Positions 41,654-50,560 of a DNA stretch of 64,000 nucleotides are shown piece by piece. Below the pieces are notes generated by a model. That model did not search any database, was not told the origin of the DNA, and saw only the letters and a program-made list of their open reading frames with translations. Position numbers and translations under genes: made by a program. Source of the stretch: Nonomuraea sp. PA05 (lineage in GTDB: Bacteria; Actinomycetota; Actinomycetes; Streptosporangiales; Streptosporangiaceae); contig NZ_VSEY01000026.1 of assembly GCF_008086045.1 (NCBI RefSeq), positions 124,001 to 188,000 of the forward strand, read 5' to 3'. Within the stretch, counting starts at the first letter, position 1. Each line of letters opens with the position of its first letter.

Positions 41654-43483
41654 ATGTCGATCACCAGTGGCTCGGAGTTCTCCGTCTCCGGGCCGCGCTA
41701 CAACCGGCGCGGTCCGGTGCGCTGGCTCTGGTCGCATCTGCGCCGTCATCCGGTGCACCTGCTCGGGTTCCTCGGCGGGTCGCTCGTCATGGTGGTGCTC
41801 AACGCCCTGGTGCCGCAGTTCACCGGCGACGCGTTCGACGCCGTGCTGGGCGTGCGCGGTGAGCCGATGGACGCGCTCGGGGCGATCGCGTGGGCGTTGC
41901 TGGCCGTCGTGCTGGCGCGCGGGCTGTTCGACCTGTGGGCGCGGCTGTCGAGCGAGGTGCTGGCCAAGCGGCTGGAGCGGGACGCCCGCGACGAGCTGTA
42001 CGTGAGCCTGCTGGGCAAGAGCCAGACGTTCCACAACCGTCAGCGGGTCGGCGACCTGATGGCCCGGGCGGCCAACGACATCCGGCAGCTCTCCATCATG
42101 ATCACGCCGGGCGCCGACCTGATCGTGGACTCGGGGCTGACCGGGCTGGTGCCGCTGTTCTTCATCGCCGCCATCGATCCGCGGCTGCTGCTGGCCCCCG
42201 GGGTGTTCGCGGTGGTGTTCGGGTTCGCGCTGTGGCACTACATGCGGCAGCTCAACCCGGTCTCGACGCGCATGCGTGAGGAGTTCGGCGATCTCAACGC
42301 GGGGCTCAACCAGGCGGTGCGGGGCATCGAGGTGATCAAGGTGACCGCGCAGGAGCAGCAGGAGCGGCTGCGGTTCAGGGCGAACGCGCGGCGCTACCGC
42401 GACTCGTTCGTCCGCAACGGGCTGGTGCAGGCGCGTTACCTGCCGACGCTGCTGTTCGCCTTCGCCATGGCGGGGGCGATGTGGCACGGCCTCTACCTTC
42501 AGGGCATCGGGGCGATCACGATCGGCGAGATGGTCGCGTTCATGGGGCTCATGGGCATGCTCGGGTTCCCCACGCAGATGTCGATCTTCACGTTCTCGCT
42601 GATCCAGATCGGCATCGTGTCCGCGCGCCGGATCCTCGGCGTCGTCACGTCCGAGAGCGAGATCGACCAGCGGCCCGACGGGCACGCCGCGCCGATCAGC
42701 GGCGAGATCGTCTTCGAGGACGTCACGTTCGGCTACGAGGAGGACGGCGAGCCGGCGCTGCGCGGGGTGACGTTCACGGTGCGGCCGGGGGAGACGGTGG
42801 CCGTCGTCGGCGAGACCGGGTCGGGCAAGAGCACGCTGACCAAGCTGGTGCCGCGCATCTACGACGTGACGTCGGGGCGGATCCTGGTGGACGGCGTCGA
42901 CGTACGCGAATGGGACCTCGACTCGCTGCGCTCGCAGATCTCCACCATCGAGCAGGACATCGTGCTCTTCTCCCGCTCCGTGGCCGAGAACATCGCCTTC
43001 AGCAAGGGCCAGCGGGCCGACCGCGAGGCGGTGGTGGCGGCGGCGCGCGACGCGCAGGCCGCGGAGTTCGTCGAGGAGCTGGACGACGGCTACGACACCG
43101 TGATCGGCGAGCGGGGCGTCACGCTGTCCGGCGGGCAGCGGCAGCGGCTGGCGATCGCGCGGGCGCTGCTGACCGACCCGGCGATCCTCGTGCTCGACGA
43201 CTCCACCAGCGCCATCGACTCCGCCACCGAGGACAAGATCCAGCAGGCCATCGGCCGCATCCTCGAAGGGCGCACCACCCTGCTCATCACCCACCGGCTC
43301 TCCCAGATCCGCTGGGCCGACAAGGTGCTGCTGCTGCGCCGCGGCCAGGTGGCCGACTTCGGCACCCACGACGAGCTGATCGGGCGCAGCCGCCTCTACC
43401 GGCGCGTCTTCGCCCACTACGACGAGGCCGACCTACGCGACGACGGGCCGGTCCTGGCCGGCGAGCAGGGAGGGACGCGCTGA
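41654..43483 (+). CDS. ABC exporter half-transporter 1 (degenerate ATP site)
   Basis: A 609-aa type IV exporter subunit: six-helix transmembrane domain (about 35-330), then the nucleotide-binding domain. Walker A is GETGSGKS (386-393), the signature LSGGQRQR, and Walker B LVLDDSTSAID with D515-D516. The catalytic glutamate is replaced by D516. Together with the partner's altered signature this indicates one degenerate ATP site, as in heterodimeric exporters such as TM287/288 and BmrCD. It is coupled to the next gene by TGATG. Substrate may be a drug or lipid. Confidence 0.9.
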   Translation: MSITSGSEFSVSGPRYNRRGPVRWLWSHLRRHPVHLLGFLGGSLVMVVLNALVPQFTGDAFDAVLGVRGEPMDALGAIAWALLAVVLARGLFDLWARLSSEVLAKRLERDARDELYVSLLGKSQTFHNRQRVGDLMARAANDIRQLSIMITPGADLIVDSGLTGLVPLFFIAAIDPRLLLAPGVFAVVFGFALWHYMRQLNPVSTRMREEFGDLNAGLNQAVRGIEVIKVTAQEQQERLRFRANARRYRDSFVRNGLVQARYLPTLLFAFAMAGAMWHGLYLQGIGAITIGEMVAFMGLMGMLGFPTQMSIFTFSLIQIGIVSARRILGVVTSESEIDQRPDGHAAPISGEIVFEDVTFGYEEDGEPALRGVTFTVRPGETVAVVGETGSGKSTLTKLVPRIYDVTSGRILVDGVDVREWDLDSLRSQISTIEQDIVLFSRSVAENIAFSKGQRADREAVVAAARDAQAAEFVEELDDGYDTVIGERGVTLSGGQRQRLAIARALLTDPAILVLDDSTSAIDSATEDKIQQAIGRILEGRTTLLITHRLSQIRWADKVLLLRRGQVADFGTHDELIGRSRLYRRVFAHYDEADLRDDGPVLAGEQGGTR

Positions 43484-45306
43484 TGGGCTTCCTCATGGAC
43501 GGTCTCGACGCCGAAGACTACGACCGCACCTACAACGACCGCGATCTGCTGCGCCGGATCCTGTCGTACTTCCGGCCCAAGCTGGGCGCCATGGTCCTGG
43601 TCGCCGTGATGATCGTGCTGGGCTCGGCGGCCCAGGCGGCCATCCCCACGCTGGGCAGCCTGGCCGTCGACGCGATCGCCGACGGCACGATCGGCGACGT
43701 GGGATGGCTGCTGATCGCGGGCGTCCTGGGCACCGGGGTGCTGTCGTGGGGCTTCAACCACGTCAGGCAGAAGAACAGCGCGAAGGTCACCGGCGACGTG
43801 GTGCTGAGCCTGCGCGAGGACGCCTTCGACGCCGTGCTCAAGCGCGACCTGTCCTTCTACGACGAGACGCCGTCCGGCAAGATCGTCAGCCGGGTGACGT
43901 CCGACACCGACGACTTCGCCACCGTCTCCACCCTCACCATGGACCTGATCAGCCAGGTGCTCATGGTCGGCTTCGTCACCGTGCTGCTGTTCGTGCGCAG
44001 CGTCGAGCTGGCCCTGCTGACGCTGCTGGTGGTGCCCATCGTGATGGGGCTGGCGCTGCTGTTCAGACGGCTGGCCAGAGCGAGCACGCGGCAGGCGCAG
44101 CGGTCGCTGAGCCGGGTGAACGCCAACCTCCAGGAAACCATGGGCGGCATCGCCGTGGCCAAGAACTTCCGGCAGGAGCAGCAGGTCTACGACGAGTTCC
44201 GGCCCATCAACCGGCAGAGCTACCAGGTGACGCTGCGGCAGGGGTTCGTCTTCTCCGCCATCTTCCCTGTGCTCTTCCTGGTGGCCGGGCTGGCCACGGT
44301 CGCGCTTGTGCAACTCGGCGGCGCGTCGGTCGTCGCGGGCGGGCTGTCGGCCGGCGACTGGTACCTGTTCCTGCAAGGCGTGTCGCTCTTCTGGTTCCCG
44401 CTGACGTCCATCGCCGCGTTCTGGTCGCAGTTCCAGCAGGGGCTGTCGGCGTCAGAACGGGTCTTCGCGCTGATCGACGCGCCGCCGCGGGTCGTGCAGA
44501 CGGACTCCCAGCCCGCCGGGCGGCTGGCCGGGCGCATCGAGTTCGAGGGCGTGACCTTTGGGTACGACCCCGCGCACCCCGTGCTGCGCGACTTCGACCT
44601 CGTCATCGAGGCGGGGGAGACCGTGGCGCTGGTGGGCCACACCGGCGCGGGCAAGTCCACGCTCAGCAAGCTGATCACCCGGTTCTACGAGTTCCAGGAC
44701 GGGCGCCTGCTGATCGACGGCCGCGACATCCGCACCCTGGAGCTCGGCAGCTTCCGCAAGCAGATCGGGGCCGTGCCGCAGGCGCCGTTCCTGTTCAGCG
44801 GCACGGTCGCGGACAACATCCGCTACCCGCGGCCCGAGGCCACCGACGAGGAGGTGCTGGCCGCCGCCTCCGCGGTGGGCGGCGGCGACTGGATCGAGGC
44901 GCTGCCGAACGGGCTGGAGACGGACGTCGGCGAGCACGGGCGGGCGCTGTCGATGGGGCAGCGGCAGCTCGTCGCGCTGGCCCGGCTGCTCGTGCAGGAC
45001 CCGGCGATCGTGGTGCTGGACGAGGCCACGGCCAGCGTCGATCCGCTGACCGAGGCGCAGATCCAGGAAGGGCTGGACGTGGTGCTGGCCGGGCGGACGT
45101 CCATCGTCATCGCGCACCGGCTGTCCACGATCGAGCACGTGGATCGCATCATCGTGCTGGATCACGGGCGGATCGTGGAGGAGGGGGATCACGGGACGTT
45201 GCTGGCGGCGGGCGGGAGGTACTGCCAGGTGTACAACACCTACTTCCGGCATCAGTCGCCGAACTATCGGGCGGGGTCGGGGTTCGTGCCGGTCAGTTCC
45301 GCGTGA
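43483..45306 (+). CDS. ABC exporter half-transporter 2 (canonical Walker B)
   Basis: A 607-aa partner subunit with six transmembrane helices (about 30-330). Walker A is GHTGAGKS (385-392), the signature LSMGQRQL (Met for Gly), and Walker B VVLDEATASVD with E514. The normal Glu here and Asp in subunit 1 predict one consensus ATP site and one degenerate site per dimer. It starts within the upstream stop codon, so the ratio of the two proteins is set by coupling. Confidence 0.9.
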   Translation: MGFLMDGLDAEDYDRTYNDRDLLRRILSYFRPKLGAMVLVAVMIVLGSAAQAAIPTLGSLAVDAIADGTIGDVGWLLIAGVLGTGVLSWGFNHVRQKNSAKVTGDVVLSLREDAFDAVLKRDLSFYDETPSGKIVSRVTSDTDDFATVSTLTMDLISQVLMVGFVTVLLFVRSVELALLTLLVVPIVMGLALLFRRLARASTRQAQRSLSRVNANLQETMGGIAVAKNFRQEQQVYDEFRPINRQSYQVTLRQGFVFSAIFPVLFLVAGLATVALVQLGGASVVAGGLSAGDWYLFLQGVSLFWFPLTSIAAFWSQFQQGLSASERVFALIDAPPRVVQTDSQPAGRLAGRIEFEGVTFGYDPAHPVLRDFDLVIEAGETVALVGHTGAGKSTLSKLITRFYEFQDGRLLIDGRDIRTLELGSFRKQIGAVPQAPFLFSGTVADNIRYPRPEATDEEVLAAASAVGGGDWIEALPNGLETDVGEHGRALSMGQRQLVALARLLVQDPAIVVLDEATASVDPLTEAQIQEGLDVVLAGRTSIVIAHRLSTIEHVDRIIVLDHGRIVEEGDHGTLLAAGGRYCQVYNTYFRHQSPNYRAGSGFVPVSSA

Positions 45307-45375
45307 GCTGATGCGCACGAGAGGCCCGGTGGCGCGGGCGATCTCGCGCAGGCCACTCGCGATGGCCGACAAAAT

Positions 45376-45400
45376 CCGAACGGCATTTTCGGACGTTCGG
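45376..45400. promoter_or_regulatory. Inverted repeat upstream of ketosynthase
   Basis: CCGAACG (45376-45382) and CGTTCGG (45394-45400) with an 11-bp spacer, in the 155-bp region between the ABC genes and the ketosynthase. Operator candidate. Confidence 0.4.
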
Positions 45401-45461
45401 GACATCGGGCCCCACGGTAGAGCCCTGGCATCGTTCGAAGCAGCGATCAAGGGAGATGCGG

Positions 45462-46667
45462 ATGCGGCACGTGACGGTCACCGGGCTCGGCGCCACCACA
45501 CCCCTGGGCGGAGACGTGAGCCAGACCTGGGCGGCCCTGCTGGAGGGGCGTTCCGGGATCACCGCCCTGGAAGAGGACTGGGCGCGGGACCTGCCGGTGC
45601 GGATGGGCGGGCGGATGCGTGCGGACCCCGCCGAGGTGCTGGGCCGCGTACAGGCCCGGCGGCTGGACCGCTGCCAGCAGGCCGCGCTCGTCGCGGTACG
45701 GGAGGCGTGGCACGACGCCGCCGCCCCCGAGGTGGAGCCCGAGCGGCTGGCCGTGGTGATCGGCACGGGTGTCGGCGGCGTGCTGACCACGCTGGGCCAG
45801 GACGATGTCCTGGAGGCTTCGGGTGCGCGCAAGGTGTCGCCGTACACGGTGCCCATGCTCATGCCCAACGGCCCCGCGGCGGTGGTCAGCATCGAGTTCG
45901 GGGCGCGCGGCGGCGCGTACACGCCGGTCAGCGCCTGCGCCTCGGGCGCCGAGGCTATCGCGATGGGCCTGGACCTGATCCGGCTCGGCCGGGCGGACGT
46001 GGTGATCGCGGGCGGTGCGGAGGCCTGCCTGCACCCGCTGACGATCGCCGGGTTCGCGCAGGCCAAGGCCATGTCCAGGCGCAACGACGCGCCGGAGGAG
46101 GCTTCGCGGCCCTTCGACAGCGGCAGGGACGGCTTCGTGCTCGCCGAGGGGGCGGCCATGGTGATCCTGGAGCGAGCCGAATTCGCTGCGGCCCGGGGCG
46201 CTCGGGCGTACGCGATGCTGGCGGGCGCGGGCGTCACGTCCGACGCGTACCACATCACCGCGGGCCTTCCCGAAGGGCAGGCCCGCGCGATGCGGCTGGC
46301 GATGGAGACGGCCGGGCTGGACGCCGGGGACGTGCGGCACGTCAGCGCGCACGCCACCTCCACCCCGCCAGGCGACCTCGCCGAGGCCTCCTCGATCGGT
46401 CAAGCGGTGGGCACTCATGCCGCCGTGACCGCGATCAAGTCGATGACCGGGCACCTGTGCGGCGCGTCCGGAGCGCTGGGGGCCGTGGCCACGGTCCTCG
46501 CGCTGCGGGACGAGATCGTGCCCGCGACGCGGAACCTGGACGCACCCGACCCCGGGATCGGGCTCGACATCGTCTCCGGGCGGCCGCGTCACGGGCGGTT
46601 GGGGGCGGCGATGACCAACTCCTTCGGGTTCGGCGGGCACAACACGTCGCTGGTGTTCACCGCCTGA
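45462..46667 (+). CDS. Stand-alone beta-ketoacyl-ACP synthase (FabF/KAS II-like)
   Basis: A 401-aa condensing enzyme. The catalytic triad is complete: C159 in SACASGAEA, H297 in SAHATSTPPGD, and H331 in KSMTGHLCGASG; the K of KSMTGH is conserved. GFGGHN near the C-terminus closes the active site. GGGAG immediately precedes one ATG (45456), so the second ATG at 45462 has the better spacing and is chosen. There is no ACP, ketoreductase or acyltransferase beside it, so it may extend a special fatty acid or act with a remote pathway. Confidence 0.9.
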   Translation: MRHVTVTGLGATTPLGGDVSQTWAALLEGRSGITALEEDWARDLPVRMGGRMRADPAEVLGRVQARRLDRCQQAALVAVREAWHDAAAPEVEPERLAVVIGTGVGGVLTTLGQDDVLEASGARKVSPYTVPMLMPNGPAAVVSIEFGARGGAYTPVSACASGAEAIAMGLDLIRLGRADVVIAGGAEACLHPLTIAGFAQAKAMSRRNDAPEEASRPFDSGRDGFVLAEGAAMVILERAEFAAARGARAYAMLAGAGVTSDAYHITAGLPEGQARAMRLAMETAGLDAGDVRHVSAHATSTPPGDLAEASSIGQAVGTHAAVTAIKSMTGHLCGASGALGAVATVLALRDEIVPATRNLDAPDPGIGLDIVSGRPRHGRLGAAMTNSFGFGGHNTSLVFTA

Positions 46668-47801
46668 TCAGCTCACGTTGACGGAGTAGGCGGTGGTGTC
46701 CAGGCGGCCTTGGCCGATGAACACCTCGGTGCCGGCCTGGACGCTCGTCAGGTACTTCGAGCTCGCCAGCCACCCCCGGCTCACCAGGTGGTTGAGGAAA
46801 TCGCGCAGGTTGAGGTTGACGCTACTGGTGTTCCCGGTCCGGACGAAGGAGTAGACCTCCCAGCCGATGTTGCCCCGGTAGAGGTCCCAGTTCGTGCCGC
46901 CCAGGGTGACGGTGGCCTGCCTGGTGCCCACCGGGCCCGCGCCGCCGGTCCGGTACGTCCAGATCATCACCTCGTCGGTGGGGTTGTTCTCCCACGTGGG
47001 GTTGGAGATCGTGTGCAGCCACAGGTCGTAGGCGACGTTCATGGTGCCGGTGGTGGAGACGTTGTAGTTCCACGTGGTGCTCACGTTGCGGTTCGCCGAG
47101 ACCTGGGTCGGCAGGCCCGTGTTGGACAGCTTCCAGCCCCAGTGCCAGCCGAGGACCGAGCTGGCGTACGACTTGACCTGGTTCGACTGGCCCGACCAGT
47201 TCCAGCTCGTGCCCCAGGAGATGGTGCTGCCGCTGGTGGAGCCCGCCCAGACGCACTGCGTGCCGGTGCCGGAGTCCTGGCCCCACAGGTTGTTGTTGAC
47301 CCAGTACTTGCCCATCGTCACCGAGTCGAAGGCGTTGCAGAGCTGGCCCTGGGGCGGGGTGACCGTGGGGGTGGGGGTGGGGGTGGGCTCGCCGGGGGTG
47401 GTGCCGCCGGTGCAGGTCACGCCGTTCAGGGTGAACGCGGCGGGGGCGGGGTTCGCGGAGTTGTTCCAGGTGGCGTTGAAGCCGAGGTCGGTGGTGGCGT
47501 TAGTGCCGAGGGAGGCGTTCCAGCCGGCGTCGGCGGCGCTCACCTGGCCGCCGTTCTGGGTGAAGGTCGCCTTCCATCCGGACGTGATCTGCTGGCCGGC
47601 GGCGAACGACCAGCCGAGGGTCCAGCCGGTCAGGGGGTCGCCGAGGTTCTTGATGACGACGTTCGCGGAGAAGCCGCCGGACCACTGGTTGGGGACGGTG
47701 TAGGTGACCTGGCAGCCGACCGCGGCTCGGGCGGTGGTGGCGGTGAGGACGGTGGCGGCTGCCACGAGGAGGGCGGCCAGCGTTGCCATGCATATTCTCA
47801 T
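46668..47801 (-). CDS. Secreted GH12 endoglucanase with N-terminal CBM2
   Basis: A 377-aa exported glucanase. Residues 1-26 are a signal peptide (ATLAALLVAAATVLTATTARA), about 28-130 a family 2 carbohydrate-binding module (C30 and C130), 131-150 a Pro/Thr linker, and about 155-377 a GH12 jelly roll. The predicted nucleophile is E277 (PTDEVMIW) and the acid/base E359 (AGTEVFIGQG). GH12 enzymes cleave beta-1,4-glucan or xyloglucan with retention. Its stop abuts the ketosynthase stop with no gap. Confidence 0.92.
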   Translation of the reverse strand: MRICMATLAALLVAAATVLTATTARAAVGCQVTYTVPNQWSGGFSANVVIKNLGDPLTGWTLGWSFAAGQQITSGWKATFTQNGGQVSAADAGWNASLGTNATTDLGFNATWNNSANPAPAAFTLNGVTCTGGTTPGEPTPTPTPTVTPPQGQLCNAFDSVTMGKYWVNNNLWGQDSGTGTQCVWAGSTSGSTISWGTSWNWSGQSNQVKSYASSVLGWHWGWKLSNTGLPTQVSANRNVSTTWNYNVSTTGTMNVAYDLWLHTISNPTWENNPTDEVMIWTYRTGGAGPVGTRQATVTLGGTNWDLYRGNIGWEVYSFVRTGNTSSVNLNLRDFLNHLVSRGWLASSKYLTSVQAGTEVFIGQGRLDTTAYSVNVS

Positions 47802-47804
47802 CCG

Positions 47805-47833
47805 CTAATTGTTAGTCGTCTCGACAAACTAAC
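47805..47833. promoter_or_regulatory. Operator-like repeats upstream of GH12 gene
   Basis: CTAA-TTG-TTAG at 47805-47815, overlapping GTTAGT (47811-47816) inverted to ACTAAC (47828-47833). They lie within 32 bp of the GH12 start codon. Confidence 0.35.
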
Positions 47834-47959
47834 CCCAAAGGTGAGTGCTGCTCTGAGGCATCGGGGCTGCGGGAAGCGCCAGCGTGCGGAGCTTCGTCGA
47901 CGGTGGCGCGAGGTGAAACTTTCAGGAAATGTCGGTCATCGGCTCTACGCTCGGCGTCC

Positions 47960-48481
47960 ATGAACGAATCGGACACCGTGCACCTCGACCTCCGCGTCAG
48001 CTACCGGCAGGCGTACCTGATCGACTGCACCGACGACGCCGAGGGCCCCGAGGACATCCCCGACGACCACCCCACCCACCCCGTCGGCATCATCCGCGTC
48101 GAGGGCGGGAACGCGTTCCTCATCACCGGCCTGCACACCGGGACGGTCGACTTCACCGTGACCGTGGCCGGCCGCGACCCCGGGGCGGACGTCGAGGGCT
48201 TCGAGGACGTGGTGGAGATCAGCATCGAGTCCGAATCCGGGGAGTTCCAGCTGCACGAGTGGGGCGGGACGGGTCACGACCTGCCCGCGCTGCCCGCCGG
48301 GCCCGGGTGGTACCGGCTGCGGTACCACGCGCGGGGGATGGACGAGGCCGTCGATGGGGTGGACCTGTCGGGTGGGCCTGTCGATCATTACCTGTTGCAC
48401 ATCTGGCCGGCGGAGGAGTCGTTGCCGCAGGTGGTCAAGCACGGCAGCGCGTCCGCCGCGTACTGGCGCCGGCCCGACTGA
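47960..48481 (+). CDS. Hypothetical beta-sandwich protein
   Basis: A 173-aa protein, mostly beta-strand. The core FEDVVEISIESESGEFQLHEWGGTGHDLP, then GWYRLRYHARGMD and YLLHIWPA, is clearly similar to the C-terminal domain of the large membrane protein at 57138-59750 (WDHVVEIGYESPAGRIEL, HYRIRVHYDP, RLLVMAWPG). Function unknown. Its stop codon lies in a 16-bp tandem repeat. Confidence 0.7.
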   Translation: MNESDTVHLDLRVSYRQAYLIDCTDDAEGPEDIPDDHPTHPVGIIRVEGGNAFLITGLHTGTVDFTVTVAGRDPGADVEGFEDVVEISIESESGEFQLHEWGGTGHDLPALPAGPGWYRLRYHARGMDEAVDGVDLSGGPVDHYLLHIWPAEESLPQVVKHGSASAAYWRRPD

Positions 48482-48622
48482 GACACGGCCCGACTGAGAC
48501 ACGGCCCGACACGGCGCGGCGTTCGGGCGGCGGCAGGACGCGGTGGCAGGACGCGGTGGCAGGACGCGGTGGCATGGCGCGGTGGCATGGCGCGGTGGCA
48601 TGGCGCGGTGGCATGGCGCGGC
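48473..48622. repeat. Two tandem arrays after a stop codon (16 bp and 13 bp)
   Basis: A 16-bp unit CCCGACTGAGACACGG is repeated at 48473-48488 and 48489-48504, with a partial third; the first copy carries the gene's TGA. Then come seven 13-bp units at 48532-48622: three GGCAGGACGCGGT, then four GGCATGGCGCGGT-type. Confidence 0.85.
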
Positions 48623-48641
48623 GGTTGGGGTGACCGGCGTG

Positions 48642-49400
48642 TCAGCGATCGTCGCGGAGGGTGCGGAGGGTTTCGGCCTGTTCGGCGGTGACGCCCTTGG
48701 CGCGCTGGGCGACGGCCTCCTCCGGGGTCAGGCCCGCGCCCGCCCACGACGCCGTCTCCTCGAACGGGATCCCGGCCTGCCACCACGCCCTGGCGACCCC
48801 CATCGGGTTGAGGCCGCGCTGAATGTGACGCCTGGCCTCACCCGGCCTGAGCCCCAGCTCCTGCCACATACGCGCGGTGGGGGCGTCCACGTTCTGGCGG
48901 GCCCAGGCGGCGGCCTCGTCGTCCACCCAGTCCGCGCCGCAGTAGCTGAAGATGACCAGGGCGTCGGTGTTCCCCAGGCGGGCGATGAACCGCTGGGCCC
49001 TGTCACGGGGATCGCCGCCGCCCGCGAACGCCATCAGGCTGGTGAACGCGTCCCCCGGAGCCGTGGGGTCGTCGAGGCTGCGTGGCTTCCGGCCGTGTTT
49101 GAGGTCGTAGGCCTGGTCCGGGGCGTGGCCCTGGTGCTTGAGGGCGATGGCGTCGTCGAGGCCGAACTCGTACTCGTGCCAGAGCAGCGCCTCGGCGGCG
49201 GTCAGCCCCGCGGACAGGCACCTGCCGACCGTGCCGGGGGTGACCTGGGCGGTGGCCCACTGGGTGGCCTCGGCGGGGTCGGTGATGCCGGCCCGCCGCC
49301 AGGTGGCGGCCTGGGTGGGCGACAGACGCCAGGTCCACCAGCGGTGCGCCTCGGCGGGCGGGATGCCGGCGGCCTCGTACGGGGCCGGGTCGAACGTCAT
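48642..49400 (-). CDS. Helical-repeat protein with AGI/L-x-P-x-EA motifs
   Basis: A 252-aa protein built of short repeats: AGIPPAEAHRWW, AGITDPAEATQW, AGLTAAEALLW, LGLRPGEARRHI, RGLNPMGVARAWW, AGIPFEETASWAGAGLTPEEAVAQ, KGVTAEQAETL. Each looks like one short helix pair, suggesting a curved protein-binding solenoid. AAGGAG fixes the ATG at 49400, which overlaps the VWA stop (ATGA). It is the last gene of a four-gene operon and may be a substrate or adaptor of the MoxR/VWA pair. No catalytic motif. Confidence 0.7.
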   Translation of the reverse strand: MTFDPAPYEAAGIPPAEAHRWWTWRLSPTQAATWRRAGITDPAEATQWATAQVTPGTVGRCLSAGLTAAEALLWHEYEFGLDDAIALKHQGHAPDQAYDLKHGRKPRSLDDPTAPGDAFTSLMAFAGGGDPRDRAQRFIARLGNTDALVIFSYCGADWVDDEAAAWARQNVDAPTARMWQELGLRPGEARRHIQRGLNPMGVARAWWQAGIPFEETASWAGAGLTPEEAVAQRAKGVTAEQAETLRTLRDDR

Positions 49401-50560
49401 GATGCTCCTTCCACGTGTACGGTCTCCGCCCACTCGGGCGCCTGCCCCGTCGCGTCGAGCAGGGCGACGATGACCCGGGTGGCGGGCGGGCGGTGCGGCC
49501 ACGGGGTGCGGCCGTCGGTGAGCGCGATGATCAGGTCCGGGGGCGGGCGTCCGGCCAGGGCGGCGGCGAACCCGGCCCGCAGGTCGGTGCCGCCGCCGCC
49601 GTCCAGCCGCACGTTCGAGACGCGGCCGAGGTTCTGCGGACGGTACGCGCGCGCGTCGCACGTGATCACCGTGAGGAGCCGCCTGCCGACCCCCACGGCC
49701 CGCAGCACCCCGGTGACCTCGGCCAGCGCCTGGGCCAGCATGGTCTCGGTGACGGAGCCCGACGTGTCGATCAGCACCGTCACCGAGGGGAGGGGCTGTC
49801 GCAGGCTCGGCAGGACGATGCCGGGCAGCGCGGCGGCCCTGCGCGACGGGCGGCGGTAGGTGTAGTCCACACGGCCCGCCGCCTGGGCGAGGCCGTGGCG
49901 CACCTTGGCGGACAGGTGGCGGCGCCAGCTCACGGCGGGTTCGAGCACCTCGCCTGCCCAGCGGCGCCAACCGGCCGGGACGTCGTCCTGGGCGTTCAGG
50001 CGTTCGCGGATCCTGCGGGCGGTGTCGAGCGCGGTCAGGCGGGCGGCGGTGGGGGAGAGGCCGGGCAGGTCGCGGTCCCAATCGCGGGGCAGGCCGTCGC
50101 ACCCGCTGCCGCAGTCGCCCGGTGCGGGCGGTGGCTCGTGCAGGGCGTGCCAGTACTGTTCGGCGGTGCGGCCGTCCGGGAGGCCGAGACGGGCTGTAGT
50201 GGTCGCGTCGGGTGGTCGTGCGGTGAGGTCGTCGTTGATCTCGGCGTCGGTGGCCAGGTTCCAGGTGCGTTGCTCTTCGCGGTCGAACGTGCCCGGGTAG
50301 CGGCGGGCGTGGTCACGTAGCAGGTGTGTCACCTGGTGGATGAGCCAGAAGCCCACCTCTGGGACGGTCTGGCGGGCCAGCTCCTCGGCTCCCACGTACA
50401 CGTGCCAGCGCTGGTCGGTGGGGAAGCGGCGCAGGTCGGCGGGGGAGCCGGTGATCATGACGGGGTGGAGGGAGAGGAGGGCGCTCGCGAGGTAGGGGGC
50501 ATGGTGGGCGGCCCGGACGCGAGCCGCCGACCACTTCTGCCACAACTCGGGGCTAGTCAC
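49397..50560 (-). CDS. VWA-like DUF2201 protein
   Basis: A 387-aa protein. The N-terminal part contains FWLIHQVTHLLRDHARR, a zinc-peptidase-like H..H motif with Q in place of the usual Glu, and DAEINDDL. The C-terminal part is a VWA-like metal-ion-dependent adhesion fold with LIDTSGSV (DxSxS), GGGGTDLRAGF and LIIALTDG. This is the DUF2201 arrangement normally paired with a MoxR ATPase, as here. Start (GTG 50560) and stop both overlap neighbours. The Gln substitution suggests the peptidase-like site is not active. Confidence 0.85.
   Translation of the reverse strand: MTSPELWQKWSAARVRAAHHAPYLASALLSLHPVMITGSPADLRRFPTDQRWHVYVGAEELARQTVPEVGFWLIHQVTHLLRDHARRYPGTFDREEQRTWNLATDAEINDDLTARPPDATTTARLGLPDGRTAEQYWHALHEPPPAPGDCGSGCDGLPRDWDRDLPGLSPTAARLTALDTARRIRERLNAQDDVPAGWRRWAGEVLEPAVSWRRHLSAKVRHGLAQAAGRVDYTYRRPSRRAAALPGIVLPSLRQPLPSVTVLIDTSGSVTETMLAQALAEVTGVLRAVGVGRRLLTVITCDARAYRPQNLGRVSNVRLDGGGGTDLRAGFAAALAGRPPPDLIIALTDGRTPWPHRPPATRVIVALLDATGQAPEWAETVHVEGAS

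Noticed and set aside
41633..43417. 594-codon minus-strand open frame opposite the ABC exporter
   Set aside because: Shadow of subunit 1; no start context or recognisable domain.
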